64,000 bases of DNA, from NCBI RefSeq assembly GCF_000718515.1, contig NZ_JNZS01000018.1, forward strand, positions 51,806 through 115,805, given 5' to 3'. Positions 25,143 through 33,564 of this stretch are shown here, one piece after another; positions within the stretch are counted from its first letter, which is position 1, and each line of letters starts with the position of its first letter. The translations under genes and the position numbers were made by a program. Under the pieces are notes generated by a model. That model made no database searches and was not told the DNA's origin. It saw only the letters and a program-made list of their open reading frames with translations. The stretch comes from Micromonospora parva (lineage in GTDB: Bacteria > Actinomycetota > Actinomycetes > Mycobacteriales > Micromonosporaceae).

Positions 25143-25910
25143 GTGCACTCCGATCTTCAGCGCTACCTCGACGACCTGGTCAGCACCGCCCGGGACGTGC
25201 TCGGCACCGACCTGGTTGGGGCGTACGCCGCCGGCTCGGTCGGGCTCGGGGCGTACCAGCCCGGTCGCAGCGACGTGGACGTGGCGCTGCTCAGCGCCGG
25301 GCCGCTCGCCGAGGCAACCAAGCGGACGTTGGTCGCGCGGCTGCGGCACGAGGCGCTGCCCTGCCCGGCGCGTGGGCTGGAACTTGTCTGCTACGACCGG
25401 GCGGTGGCCGCCTCCGGCACCCCCGAGCCCGGCTTCGAGGTCGAACTGAACACCGGGGCCGGCATGCCGTTCCGGCGCACCCTCGACCCCGCCGACCGCC
25501 CGGTCGCCGACGGCCGGTTCTGGTACGGCCTCGACCGCAGCATCCTGCACCAGAGCGGACTCGCGCTGCTCGGGCCGCCAGCGGGGGAGGTCTTCGCCGA
25601 CCTCGCCCCGGCCGACCTGCGCCGGCTGCTCGTCGAGGCGCTGACCTGGTGGCTCGCCCTACCCACACCGCCCGCCGACCAACCCGCACCCGGCACCGAG
25701 GACGCCGTGCTCGGGGCCTGCCGATCGCTGGTGCGCCACCGCGACGGCATCTGGCTCGCCAAGACGGCGGCCGGTCAGCGGCTGATCGACGCGGGGGACC
25801 CGGCCGAGGTCATCCGGCAGGCGGTCGCCGCGCGGCACGGCGGGCCGCCGCCCACCGGGGCGCAGGCCCGCGCCTTCCAGCAACGGGTACGCGACGAGAT
25901 CGCCGGGTAG
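25143..25910 (+). CDS. AadA-like nucleotidyltransferase
   Basis: 255 residues. N-terminal nucleotidyltransferase core with GAYAAGSVGLGAYQPGRSDVD split as GSVGLGAY (GS at 31-32) and GRSDVDVALL (Asp44, Asp46 as metal ligands), and a helical C-terminal domain of the DUF4111 type (LRRLLVEALTWWLAL, ACRSLVRHRDGIWLAKT). This is the arrangement of streptomycin/spectinomycin adenylyltransferases. Chromosomal homologues in soil actinomycetes are common, so resistance is possible but not shown. GTG start. Confidence 0.75.
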   Translation: MHSDLQRYLDDLVSTARDVLGTDLVGAYAAGSVGLGAYQPGRSDVDVALLSAGPLAEATKRTLVARLRHEALPCPARGLELVCYDRAVAASGTPEPGFEVELNTGAGMPFRRTLDPADRPVADGRFWYGLDRSILHQSGLALLGPPAGEVFADLAPADLRRLLVEALTWWLALPTPPADQPAPGTEDAVLGACRSLVRHRDGIWLAKTAAGQRLIDAGDPAEVIRQAVAARHGGPPPTGAQARAFQQRVRDEIAG

Positions 25911-25936
25911 CCGGTGCACGGTTGGTCGAGCGGCGC

Positions 25937-27331
25937 TCAGCGGACCGGGCGGGACTCCAGCGAGGCGAACAGCAGGTTGAGGCCCTCGGTCATGGTCGGG
26001 TGGGTGATGACCGCGTCCCGCAGGGCGGTCCACGGCATCGCGGCGAGCATGGCCAGCTGCACGGAGGTGATCACCTCGCCGGCCTCGGGGCCGAGCAGCG
26101 CCGCGCCGAGGATCCGGTCGGTGCCGGTGTCGATGACCGCCTTCCACATGCCCCGGGTCTGACGCAGGGTGCGGGCCCGGGGGATGGCGGCGACCGGCAG
26201 GTGGGCGACCTGGACGTCGTACCCGGCGCGGCGCGCCTCGGTCTCGGTCAGCCCGACCCGGGCCAGCTCCGGGGTGGTGAAGACGGTGTACGGGATCAGC
26301 CGGTCGGCGGTGCTGCGCCGGCCTCCCGCGAGGTTCGCCCTGATGATCCGGTAGTCGTCCAACGAGACGTGGGTGAACTGGGGGCTGCCGGCGACGTCTC
26401 CGGCCGCCCAGGTGTGCTCGGCGCTGGTGCGCAGGTGTTCGTCGACCTCCACGAAGCCCCGTTCGCTGAGCCGTACGCCGGCGACGTCCAGGCCGAGCCC
26501 GTCAGTGACCGGTTCCCGGCCGGCCGCCACCAGCACGTCGTCCCCGATCACCACGCCGCCGTCGTCCAGCGTCACCCGCAACGCGCCGTCGGGGTCCCGC
26601 TCGATGCGCGCTACCGCCACACCCACCCGTACGTCGATGCCGTCGTCGAGGAAGACGCGCATCACCGCGTCGCTCACGTCGGGATCCTCCCGGGTGAGCA
26701 GCCGTGGACCGCCCTCGACCAGCGTCACCGCGCTGCCGAACGACGCGAACATCTGCGCGAACTCCACCCCGACGGTGCCGCCGCCGAGCACCACCAGCCG
26801 GGCCGGCAGCCGATCCAGGCGCAGCAGCTCGTCGCTGGTGAGCACCCCGGCCTCGGCCATCCCGGGCACCGACGGCAGATGGGGGCGGGTCCCCGTGTTG
26901 ATCACGACGTCGGTGCCGCGCAGCAGCCGCTCGCCACCGTCGGCGAGGGCCACCCGGACGGTCCGTGGGCCGACGAACCGGGCCTCGCCGATCACCAGGT
27001 GCAGGCCGGAGTCGAGGAACTGCTGCCGGTTGGCGGCGACCATCCCTTCGACCACGTCCTGCTTGTGCGCGCGCAACAGGTCCACGTCGACCCGGCCGCC
27101 GTCGACAGTGAGGCCGAGCGCCGACGCGTCCCGCAGTTGGCGGGCGGCCCGCGCGCTGGTCACCAACGCCTTGGTCGGGATGCAGGCGACGTTGATGCAG
27201 CTGCCGCCGATCATGCCGCGCTCGACCATGGCGACCCGCTGACCGGATCGGGCGACGTCCATGCTCAACGTCTTCCCGGCCTTGCCGCCACCGACGACGA
27301 GCAGGTCGAACTCCTCCGGTTGGTCGGTCAC
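25937..27331 (-). CDS. Pyridine-nucleotide disulfide oxidoreductase, MerA-like
   Basis: 464-residue flavoprotein. FAD motif DLLVVGGGKAGKTLS (9-23), redox pair Cys45-Cys50 in GGSCINVACIPTKA, NAD(P) motif VVLGGGTVGVEFAQ, second FAD motif TWAAGDVAG, and dimer interface with HPTMTEGLN carrying the conserved His. This is mercuric-reductase/glutathione-reductase architecture without the N-terminal metal-binding domain or C-terminal Cys pair of MerA, so general disulfide or quinone reduction is more likely than mercury reduction. GTG at 27331 follows GGAG. Confidence 0.88.
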   Translation of the reverse strand: MTDQPEEFDLLVVGGGKAGKTLSMDVARSGQRVAMVERGMIGGSCINVACIPTKALVTSARAARQLRDASALGLTVDGGRVDVDLLRAHKQDVVEGMVAANRQQFLDSGLHLVIGEARFVGPRTVRVALADGGERLLRGTDVVINTGTRPHLPSVPGMAEAGVLTSDELLRLDRLPARLVVLGGGTVGVEFAQMFASFGSAVTLVEGGPRLLTREDPDVSDAVMRVFLDDGIDVRVGVAVARIERDPDGALRVTLDDGGVVIGDDVLVAAGREPVTDGLGLDVAGVRLSERGFVEVDEHLRTSAEHTWAAGDVAGSPQFTHVSLDDYRIIRANLAGGRRSTADRLIPYTVFTTPELARVGLTETEARRAGYDVQVAHLPVAAIPRARTLRQTRGMWKAVIDTGTDRILGAALLGPEAGEVITSVQLAMLAAMPWTALRDAVITHPTMTEGLNLLFASLESRPVR

Positions 27332-27503
27332 CCGGCGCTCCTCTCGGTCACCGGCCAGGCCGGCGGCCACCGCTGGTGCACGGCGGCCAGCCCAGCCTGC
27401 CAGCTCCGTCGGGCGCGGCGATCCGGTTCCGCGCAGAATCCACCCGGACCCTGACCAGGTGCCGAGGACCCACGCGGCGAGCCCGGTGCGGGATCATCGG
27501 TGG

Positions 27504-27695
27504 ATGCCTGACATCTCGGCGCAGTTCCGTGCCCGGATCCGCCATGAGCCGGATCGGTCGTACGCGGTGCTGGTCGAGGGACCTGACGGGGAGGTGCTGG
27601 CCGGCGCTACCGGCAGCCTGCGGGAGGTGCGCACGGTGGCACGCCAGGGTGCGGCCCGCCTGTTCGGCGTACCGCTGGATCAGATCGCCCGGTGA
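27504..27695 (+). CDS. Small 63-residue protein, unknown
   Basis: From the ATG at 27504 a compact sequence of alternating strand and helix: ISAQFRARIRHEPDRSYAVLVEG, i.e. FRARIRHEP and SYAVLVEGPDGEVLAG, then VRTVARQGAARLFGVPLDQI. Composition is that of a real small soluble protein, and it faces away from the oxidoreductase gene with room for a promoter. A short hairpin follows. No family recognised; it resembles antitoxin-like or HicB-like small folds only loosely. Confidence 0.5.
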   Translation: MPDISAQFRARIRHEPDRSYAVLVEGPDGEVLAGATGSLREVRTVARQGAARLFGVPLDQIAR

Positions 27696-27710
27696 GCACC
27701 TCGACTTCGC

Positions 27711-27730
27711 CCCCGTCCTCACCGACGGGG
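27711..27730. terminator. Short hairpin between convergent small gene and DinB gene
   Basis: CCCCGTC (27711-27717) pairs with GACGGGG (27724-27730), six-nt loop. Weak, but located between converging 3' ends. Confidence 0.35.
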
Positions 27731-27767
27731 AGGCCGCCGACTTGCTGCGGTATCTCGCCCGGTCGGC

Positions 27768-28334
27768 TCAGCCTCCGTCGTGAGCCACGTCTGTGTCCTG
27801 CCAGCGGTAGAGGTCGCGCAGCAGGGAGATCTCGGCGCCGTGATGGATCAGCTCCCGGTTGACATGCAGGATGATGCCCTCCATCGGAAACCGCTCGGTA
27901 CCCACCGGGGGCGGATTCTCCAGGTCGGCGTCCGAGAGCTCGCGGACTCCGGCGTTCCATCTCCCGTACATCTCGTCGAGCTGGTGCAGCGCCTCGTCAG
28001 CGGTCCCCGCGTAGGCGAAGGTCTGCGAGTCGACGTCCTGGCCGCCGAAGTGCCATCCGACCCGATAACCCAGGCAGGAGACGATGATGTGCGCCAACCG
28101 CCAGGCAATGGTGGTCACCGGCGCCGGTACCGGGTCAGGGGACGCGTGGTCCACCGTCCATGCCCCCGAACCTGCTGACATCGGTGCGGTCGACGTGCCA
28201 CGTGGGCGGATGCTCCAGCAGCCGGGCACCGGCTCCCAGAAGTACTCCTCATCCGTCAGATCGTCCAGCCGCGGTCGCAGGTTCTTGCGCCAGTGCCGGT
28301 CCAGTTGGTCGGCGAGTCGCTCGCTTCTCGTCAC
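27768..28334 (-). CDS. DinB-superfamily protein
   Basis: 188 residues, four-helix DinB fold. WEPVPGCWSIRPR at 33-45, then TIAWRLAHIIVSCLGYRVGWHFGG, and MEGIILHVNRELIHHGAEISLLRDLY, the last with the His residues that bind metal in this superfamily. The His in RLAHI and the HH in LIHHG would form the site. Members are often thiol-dependent S-transferases (mycothiol or bacillithiol) or unknown. A related but distinct DinB protein is at 52458-52991. GTG start. Confidence 0.82.
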   Translation of the reverse strand: MTRSERLADQLDRHWRKNLRPRLDDLTDEEYFWEPVPGCWSIRPRGTSTAPMSAGSGAWTVDHASPDPVPAPVTTIAWRLAHIIVSCLGYRVGWHFGGQDVDSQTFAYAGTADEALHQLDEMYGRWNAGVRELSDADLENPPPVGTERFPMEGIILHVNRELIHHGAEISLLRDLYRWQDTDVAHDGG

Positions 28335-28382
28335 CGCCGCACACTACGGACAACGGACCTGGCTGCCAACCCCGGGCGGTCG

Positions 28383-28417
28383 ACCCGGGCCCGTGCGGAG
28401 GTGCTCCGGGCCCGGGT
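28383..28417 (-). terminator. Terminator of the coiled-coil gene
   Basis: ACCCGGGCCCG (28383-28393) pairs perfectly with 28407-28417 (11 bp, 13-nt loop). Located 17 bp past the stop of the gene at 28434-30092. No T-run. Confidence 0.55.
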
Positions 28418-28433
28418 GCAACCGCTGCTGAGG

Positions 28434-30092
28434 TCAGTGCCGGGCGGCGCCGTTCTCACTGACCGGCTGCCCGAAGGCCAGGAACGGCACGGGCGTCGGC
28501 GCGTCGGTGCCGATGTGCCGGGGGAAGATCGGCTCGGCGTCGGCACTCACCTCACGGGCAGCAGTAGCGTCCGGCGCCACCGACTCGTCCGCCACCACCG
28601 CCGCGCCACCGTGCTCACCGTTCACCTGCTCGGACGGGTCGCCGTCCACCTGCTCGGCCGGGGCCTGGTCGGCGGGGCCACTGTCGACAGGGGAGCGGTC
28701 CGATGTGGCGCGATCGGCGTCGGCCTCGGCCACCGGCGCTCGCTCCGTGGCGTGCCGGTCGACGTTGAGCTGCTCGACACCGGTCCGCTCGGGGGCGGGT
28801 CGATCGGCGCTGGCGCGGGAACCCACCATCGGGTACTCCGCGGTCTCCGTACCGCCGGCTGCCGCGGCCATGACCGCGGCGGCGGCGAGGTCGGCCACCC
28901 GCTTGGCCTCCCGCTGCACGCGGGCGCGGACCTCCTTGGCGTGCCGCTCGGCGGAGTCCCCGGCCCGGCGGGCCTCGTCCAGGCGGGCGTTCTCGGCGGT
29001 GAGGTCCCGGCGGACCTCACTGAGCCGCTGCTGCATCCGGGACAGCTCGTTCTCCAGCGCCTCGCCCTCCTGGCGGATCTCGGCGAGCTGCTGGCGGCCG
29101 GTGTCCAGCTCGGCGTGCAGCTCCGCGGCCTCCTGCCGGCGCTCGTCAAGCTCCTTCTGCAGGGCGGCGAGCTGCTGCTGCTGGCTGGCGGCCTGCTCGT
29201 CGGCGCGGTTGCGCAGCTCGGTCACGTGCTGTTGCGCCTCGGCCAGCAGCGCGGCGATCTGCTGCTCGGTCGCGCTGCGCTGCTCGGCCAGCTCCTGCTC
29301 AGCGGCGGCCTGCTGTTCGGCGATGTCCTGCTCGGCGGCGGTGCGCCGTTCGTTGACCTCTCGCTCCACGTTGGCCTGCCACTGGGCCATCTCCTGCTGG
29401 TTCTTGGCGCGGGCCGACTGGAGTTCCTGCTGGATCTGGGTACGGGCCGACTTCATCAGCGCGTCGGCGGCCACCCGGGTCTGGTTGAGCTGCTGCGCGC
29501 TCTGCTCGGTGATCCGCTTGGCCTCGTGCTGGGCGCGCTCGTGCGCGGCCTCACCGTCGGCCCGCAACTGCTCGGCGTGCTCGCGGATCGCCGTCAACTC
29601 GGCCTCGGCCAGGGTGCGCCGCTCCTCGTACGCCTGCTCCTGCTCGGCCCGCCGGGCGGCCAGTTCCTCGGCCAGGTCCTGACGTGCCTGCGCGGACCGC
29701 TCACGGGTGTCGGCGAGGATCCGCTCAGCTTCGCTGCGCAGTTCGTTCGCCCGGTCGGTGGCCGACTCGGTGATGATCCCGGCCTGCTTCTCGGCGAGGG
29801 CCATGATCTCGCCGACCATCGGGCCGAGGTCGTGGAACGAGGCGCGGTCCACCTGCACGGGCTGCTCCTGAAGCTCGGCCAGCTCGGCACGCAGCCGCTG
29901 CACCTCGGCGGTCAACTCACGGACGCGGACGGCGGACTGTCCATGCTCGCGGCTCAACATCGCGATCTGACTGTCGAGCTGCTCCAGGTGCCGGTCCACC
30001 TGGCGTTTGTCGTATCCGCGCAGGGCGAGCTCGAAGCTCGGCCGGGAGGCCGCATCGTCGCGTGCTGCGTGCGGCTCAGCGCCGATGGACAT
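28434..30092 (-). CDS. Scy/FilP-like coiled-coil cytoskeletal protein with DivIVA-like N-terminus
   Basis: 552 residues. The N-terminus (FELALRGYDKRQVDRHLEQL, residues about 19-38) is the DivIVA-like membrane-curvature/polarity segment found in actinobacterial coiled-coil proteins often misnamed cellulose-binding. Residues about 40-440 are nearly uninterrupted Gln/Glu/Ala/Leu/Arg heptads (ELAEQRSATEQQIAALLAEA is typical). The C-terminal 110 residues are acidic, Pro/Ala-rich and disordered. Scy and FilP organise tip growth in Streptomyces; a similar structural role is inferred. GGAGG precedes the ATG at 30092. Confidence 0.82.
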   Translation of the reverse strand: MSIGAEPHAARDDAASRPSFELALRGYDKRQVDRHLEQLDSQIAMLSREHGQSAVRVRELTAEVQRLRAELAELQEQPVQVDRASFHDLGPMVGEIMALAEKQAGIITESATDRANELRSEAERILADTRERSAQARQDLAEELAARRAEQEQAYEERRTLAEAELTAIREHAEQLRADGEAAHERAQHEAKRITEQSAQQLNQTRVAADALMKSARTQIQQELQSARAKNQQEMAQWQANVEREVNERRTAAEQDIAEQQAAAEQELAEQRSATEQQIAALLAEAQQHVTELRNRADEQAASQQQQLAALQKELDERRQEAAELHAELDTGRQQLAEIRQEGEALENELSRMQQRLSEVRRDLTAENARLDEARRAGDSAERHAKEVRARVQREAKRVADLAAAAVMAAAAGGTETAEYPMVGSRASADRPAPERTGVEQLNVDRHATERAPVAEADADRATSDRSPVDSGPADQAPAEQVDGDPSEQVNGEHGGAAVVADESVAPDATAAREVSADAEPIFPRHIGTDAPTPVPFLAFGQPVSENGAARH

Positions 30093-30359
30093 GCACCATC
30101 CTCCGTACGATCGGGGCGTCAGGGTCGGCGGTCGCCTGCCCCACGGGCCGTCAGTGTGGCGCAACGCTACCGCCGAGCGGACCTCATGCGAAGTCCTGCC
30201 CCACCCCCTCTCACGTTGTCGCCCCGCGTTCCCCCGTTCCCGCGCCGATCACGGACTCGTGGTGCCGGAAAGGTGCTGCTCCACCACCTTTGTCATCCGG
30301 GGAAAGTCCATGATCGACGCAGGTCGACGTGCGGACGCGGGGCGACGGGCCGGTGCGGG

Positions 30360-31934
30360 TCAGCGTCGGCGGGCGACCAGGACCGCGTCGTGGTGGGTGA
30401 CGTCCTCGCCGTCGGGGTTGGTGGCGAGGCGGGCGCGTTCCTCCGCCGTCAGCACCTCCCAGTGGATCGGGTCCAGATCGGCGGCCACCTCCTGCGCGGT
30501 GTACATCGCGTCCGGCATGTGCATCCGGTGCGCCGCCCCCCACAGGTCAGACGGGTGGTGGCCGACGATCAGCAGGACGCCGCCCGGTGCCACCGCCGCG
30601 GCCAACCGGGCGAACAACTCCTGCCGCTGCTGCCGAGGCAGGTGCATGAACTGCGCGGACACCAGGTCGTACGCCTGCTCGGCGGGCGGCTTGTCCCGCA
30701 GGTCGACGTGGGTGAACTCGATCCGGTCACCGACGCCGGCGGCCTCGGCGTTCGCGGCCGCCCGGCTCAGCGCCGTGCTGGAGATGTCCACCGCCGTCAC
30801 CTGCCAGCCACGCGTGGCCAGCCACACCGCGTCGGCGCCCTCGCCGCTGCCCACGTCCAGCGCGCGCCCCGGGGTCAGGTCGGTGACCTCGGCGACCAAC
30901 TGCGGGTTCGGACGCCCACTCCACACCGAGGGCCGGGACTGGTAGCGCTCCTCCCACGCCGGCTCCTCGAACGTCGTGGCCATCAACTGCCGGTACGCGG
31001 CCACCGCGTCGCGGGTCTCCTCGGCGATGAGATCGGCGTTGATCGCCGCCGCGGCGGTCAACCCGGCCCCGGCGGACGTGATCACCTGTCCCCGGAGGTC
31101 GGCCACGTTGCCCGCCACCCAGACACCGGGGACGGCGGTCGCGCCGGTGGGGTCGGCCGGGATCTGGGCCCCGATGACATGCTCACCCATCGTCACCTCT
31201 TCGGGGGCCAGGCCCAGCCCCACCAGCAGGTCGGCGCGGGGGGTCAGTCGCGTCGCCACCACGATCGCGTCGAGCGCCACCACACGACCGTCGGCGAGCC
31301 GTACCCCGGTCAGCGCGTCGTCGGTCACCTCCACCGCGGCGACCGGGCCCGGCACCACCGTGATGCTGCGGGCGGCGAGCCGTTCGGCGGTCTCCGCGTC
31401 CGGTGCCGGGGTGTCGTGCAGCAGGAGCAGCACGGAGGAGCTCCACTGTCGCCACATTTCCGCCTGGTGCACGGCCAGTGGCCCGGTCGCCAGGATGCCG
31501 ATGCGACGGTCCCGAACCTCCCAGCCGTGGCAGTACGGGCAGTGCAGCACGTCGCGACCCCACCGCTGTGCCAGGCCGGGCACGTCGGGCAGTTCGTCGG
31601 TCAGCCCGGTGGTCACCAGCAGCCGCCGGGCGCGCACCGGCTCGCCGTCGTCGAGGCTGAGCTGGAACCCGTCGTCGTCCCGGGTGGCGCTGCGCACCCG
31701 CCCGGTGCGGAACTGCCCGCCGTACCCGGCCACCTCGGCCCGTCCGACCGCGAGCAGCTCACCGGGCGGCGTTCCCTCCCGGCCCAGGTAGTTGTGTATC
31801 CGGTCGGCGGGCGCGTTCCGCGGCTCACCGGAGTCGATCACCAGCACCGACCGTCGGGCCCGGCTCAGCGCCAGGGCGCCGCTGAGCCCGGCAGCGCCGC
31901 CGCCCACCACCACCACGTCGTATGTCTCGTCCAC
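30360..31934 (-). CDS. Thioredoxin-reductase-like oxidoreductase fused to a SAM methyltransferase
   Basis: 524 residues in two domains. Residues 1-310: thioredoxin-reductase-like flavoprotein with VVVVGGGAAGLSGALAL (7-23), active Cys132-Cys135 in HCPYCHGWE, and VWVAGNVADLRGQV. Residues about 320-524: class I methyltransferase with motif I ALDVGSGEGAD (358-368), VTAVDISSTAL and LLIVGHHPSDLW. Start-to-start divergence from the XRE-cupin gene is about 80 bp. Possibly detoxifies metalloids or electrophiles by reduction plus methylation; this is inferred from the domains only. A sequencing-error join is unlikely, since the frame is continuous. Confidence 0.85.
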   Translation of the reverse strand: MDETYDVVVVGGGAAGLSGALALSRARRSVLVIDSGEPRNAPADRIHNYLGREGTPPGELLAVGRAEVAGYGGQFRTGRVRSATRDDDGFQLSLDDGEPVRARRLLVTTGLTDELPDVPGLAQRWGRDVLHCPYCHGWEVRDRRIGILATGPLAVHQAEMWRQWSSSVLLLLHDTPAPDAETAERLAARSITVVPGPVAAVEVTDDALTGVRLADGRVVALDAIVVATRLTPRADLLVGLGLAPEEVTMGEHVIGAQIPADPTGATAVPGVWVAGNVADLRGQVITSAGAGLTAAAAINADLIAEETRDAVAAYRQLMATTFEEPAWEERYQSRPSVWSGRPNPQLVAEVTDLTPGRALDVGSGEGADAVWLATRGWQVTAVDISSTALSRAAANAEAAGVGDRIEFTHVDLRDKPPAEQAYDLVSAQFMHLPRQQRQELFARLAAAVAPGGVLLIVGHHPSDLWGAAHRMHMPDAMYTAQEVAADLDPIHWEVLTAEERARLATNPDGEDVTHHDAVLVARRR

Positions 31935-31999
31935 CGGTTCGTCCCCCTCGTGTTCTGTCGGCTGTCACCACCATCCGCCGCCGCGAGCCCGGCGGCAAC

Positions 32000-32019
32000 T
32001 ATCCTTGCCGTTATGGCAA
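32000..32019 (+). promoter_or_regulatory. Leaderless promoter and palindromic operator of the XRE-cupin gene
   Basis: TATCCT at 32000-32005 ends seven bases before the ATG at 32013, the spacing of leaderless actinobacterial transcripts. The inverted repeat TTGCC-GTTAT-GGCAA (32005-32019) spans the start codon, so a protein bound there would block transcription initiation. The XRE protein itself is the natural candidate. Confidence 0.6.
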
Positions 32020-32609
32020 ACGAGGACAGTGCCGCGCTGGCGGCCGTCGGCCCCCGGCTGCGTGCTCTACGTCACCAACGCGGGACCACGCTCACCCAGC
32101 TCGCCGACCTGACCGGCATCTCGGTGAGCACCCTGTCCCGGCTGGAGTCCGGGAGCCGTCGACCGACGCTTGAGCTGCTGCTCCCGCTGGCCAGGGCCTA
32201 TCAGGTGGCGCTGGACGAACTCGTCGACGCCCCGGCCACCGGCGACCCCCGGGTGCGCCCCAAACCGATCGTCCGGCACGGCGTGACGTACCTGCCGCTG
32301 ACCCGCCGGCCGGGCGGTGTGCAGGCGTTCAAGCAGATCTTCCCGCCGGACCCGTCCGCCGGAGGCCGGATCCCGCAGGCCCACGAGGGGTACGAGTGGC
32401 TCTACGTGCTCTCCGGCCGGATCCGCCTGCTGCTCGGTGACCGTGATCTGACGCTCACCCCCGGCGAGGTGGCCGAGTTCGACACCCGCATCCCGCACCT
32501 CTTCTACAACCCCGGCCCGGGCACCGCCGAAGCCCTCAGCCTGTTCGGGCCGCAGGGGGAGCGGCTGCACGTCCGTGCCCGTCCCGCCAGCCCGGACAAA
32601 CAGCAGTGA
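32013..32609 (+). CDS. XRE-family regulator with cupin sensor domain
   Basis: 198 residues. N-terminal helix-turn-helix (about 12-65: LRALRHQRGTTLTQLADLTG, SVSTLSRLESGSRRPTLELL) and a C-terminal cupin barrel (about 95-190) with HEGYEWLYVLSGRIRLLLGD split as EGYEWLYVLSG and RIRLLLGDRDLTLTPGEVAEFD, and IPHLFYN. Such regulators sense small ligands through the cupin. Divergent from the oxidoreductase-methyltransferase fusion, which it probably controls. Confidence 0.9.
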   Translation: MANEDSAALAAVGPRLRALRHQRGTTLTQLADLTGISVSTLSRLESGSRRPTLELLLPLARAYQVALDELVDAPATGDPRVRPKPIVRHGVTYLPLTRRPGGVQAFKQIFPPDPSAGGRIPQAHEGYEWLYVLSGRIRLLLGDRDLTLTPGEVAEFDTRIPHLFYNPGPGTAEALSLFGPQGERLHVRARPASPDKQQ

Positions 32610-32620
32610 CCAACGCGGGT

Positions 32621-32669
32621 TCCGTGTTGTCGGGGCGTCGCCGCGACCGGGACGCCCCGACAACACGGA
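32621..32669. terminator. Perfect 19-bp inverted repeat after the XRE-cupin gene
   Basis: Bases 32621-32639 (TCCGTGTTGTCGGGGCGTC) are the exact reverse complement of 32651-32669, with an 11-nt loop. It begins 11 bp past the stop of the XRE gene and ends 22 bp before the esterase start. A terminator hairpin without U-tract is most likely. Confidence 0.65.
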
Positions 32670-32691
32670 CCGTCGGTGCGAAGATGGCGCG

Positions 32692-33555
32692 ATGACCGAC
32701 GCGGCATCCCGGCCCCGGAGCGACCGGATCGAGCACCGTGACATCGTCGTCAACGAGGTCCCGGGCTTCCGCCCGCTCACGTTGGACCTGGTCGTGCCCG
32801 TGGCGGCCCGCCAACCGGTCCCGGTCCTGGTGTGGATCCACGGTGGCGCGTGGCTGTTCGGCTCGCCCAAGCAGCCACCGGAGTGGCTCATGGAGGTGGA
32901 TCCCTTCACCGCCGCCATCCGGGCCGGTTTCGCGGTCGCCTCCGCGCAGTACCGGCTCAGCGGCGAGGCACACTTCCCCGCCCAACTCGACGACGTCACG
33001 GCGGCGGTTCGCTGGCTGCGCCGACACGGCGACACGGCGGGCGTGGACCGCGAACGGATCGGGGTTTGGGGCGAGTCGGCCGGCGGACATCTCGCCTCGA
33101 TGCTCGCGCTGACCGGGGACGACCAGGACGACACCCGCGTCCAGGCGGCGGTCTGCTGGTACGCGCCGTCCAACCTGCTGACCATTCAGTCGCAGGCCCA
33201 CCCGGCCGGGACGATCGACCACGACGCTGCCGACTCGCCCGAGTCGCTGCTGATCGGCGCCCCGTTGGCCGGCAACCCCGAGCTGGGCCGGGCAGCCAGT
33301 CCGATCGCCTACGTCACCGGCCACGCCCCGCCCATGCTGCTGGTGCACGGCGAGGAGGACCTGGTCGTACCGGTGGGGCAGAGCGAGGAACTCGCCGCGG
33401 CGTTGACCGCGGCGGGTGCCGAGGTCGAGTTGTCGGTGGTGCGGGGCGCCGACCACTGTTTCGTCGGGGTGCCGCTGGAGCCGCTGATCCGCGACACCCT
33501 GGTGTTCTTCACCCGAGTCCTTGCCCCCGACACCGGGGTGCTGCCGCCTCCGTAG
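32692..33555 (+). CDS. Alpha/beta hydrolase, HSL/carboxylesterase type
   Basis: 287 residues. Oxyanion motif HGGAW at 50-54 and nucleophile elbow GESAGG with Ser129, then a likely Asp in HGEEDLVVP and His in RGADHCFVG. No signal peptide. The HGGxW/GxSxGG combination places it in the hormone-sensitive-lipase/BD-FAE-like esterases. Substrate unknown. Nine bases before the next gene, so co-transcription is likely. Confidence 0.87.
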   Translation: MTDAASRPRSDRIEHRDIVVNEVPGFRPLTLDLVVPVAARQPVPVLVWIHGGAWLFGSPKQPPEWLMEVDPFTAAIRAGFAVASAQYRLSGEAHFPAQLDDVTAAVRWLRRHGDTAGVDRERIGVWGESAGGHLASMLALTGDDQDDTRVQAAVCWYAPSNLLTIQSQAHPAGTIDHDAADSPESLLIGAPLAGNPELGRAASPIAYVTGHAPPMLLVHGEEDLVVPVGQSEELAAALTAAGAEVELSVVRGADHCFVGVPLEPLIRDTLVFFTRVLAPDTGVLPPP

Positions 33556-33564
33556 GGTGACCCG

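Noticed and set aside
25143..25910. Call as a proven aminoglycoside-resistance gene
   Set aside because: The domain and active-site residues are there, but family membership does not establish a drug substrate in a soil actinomycete.
25937..27331. Call as mercuric reductase
   Set aside because: The N-terminal metal-binding domain, C-terminal Cys pair and mer neighbours are absent; only the core flavoprotein fold is shared.
24239..27454. Over 1000-codon plus-strand open frame
   Set aside because: It passes through the membrane-protein, nucleotidyltransferase and (antisense) oxidoreductase genes and has the Arg/Pro/Gly/Ala-rich composition of a shadow frame.
28293..32010. Long plus-strand frame leading into the XRE-cupin gene
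   Set aside because: Antisense to the coiled-coil and fusion genes, composed of repetitive Leu/Gly/Arg; the true gene begins at ATG 32013 with its own -10 box.
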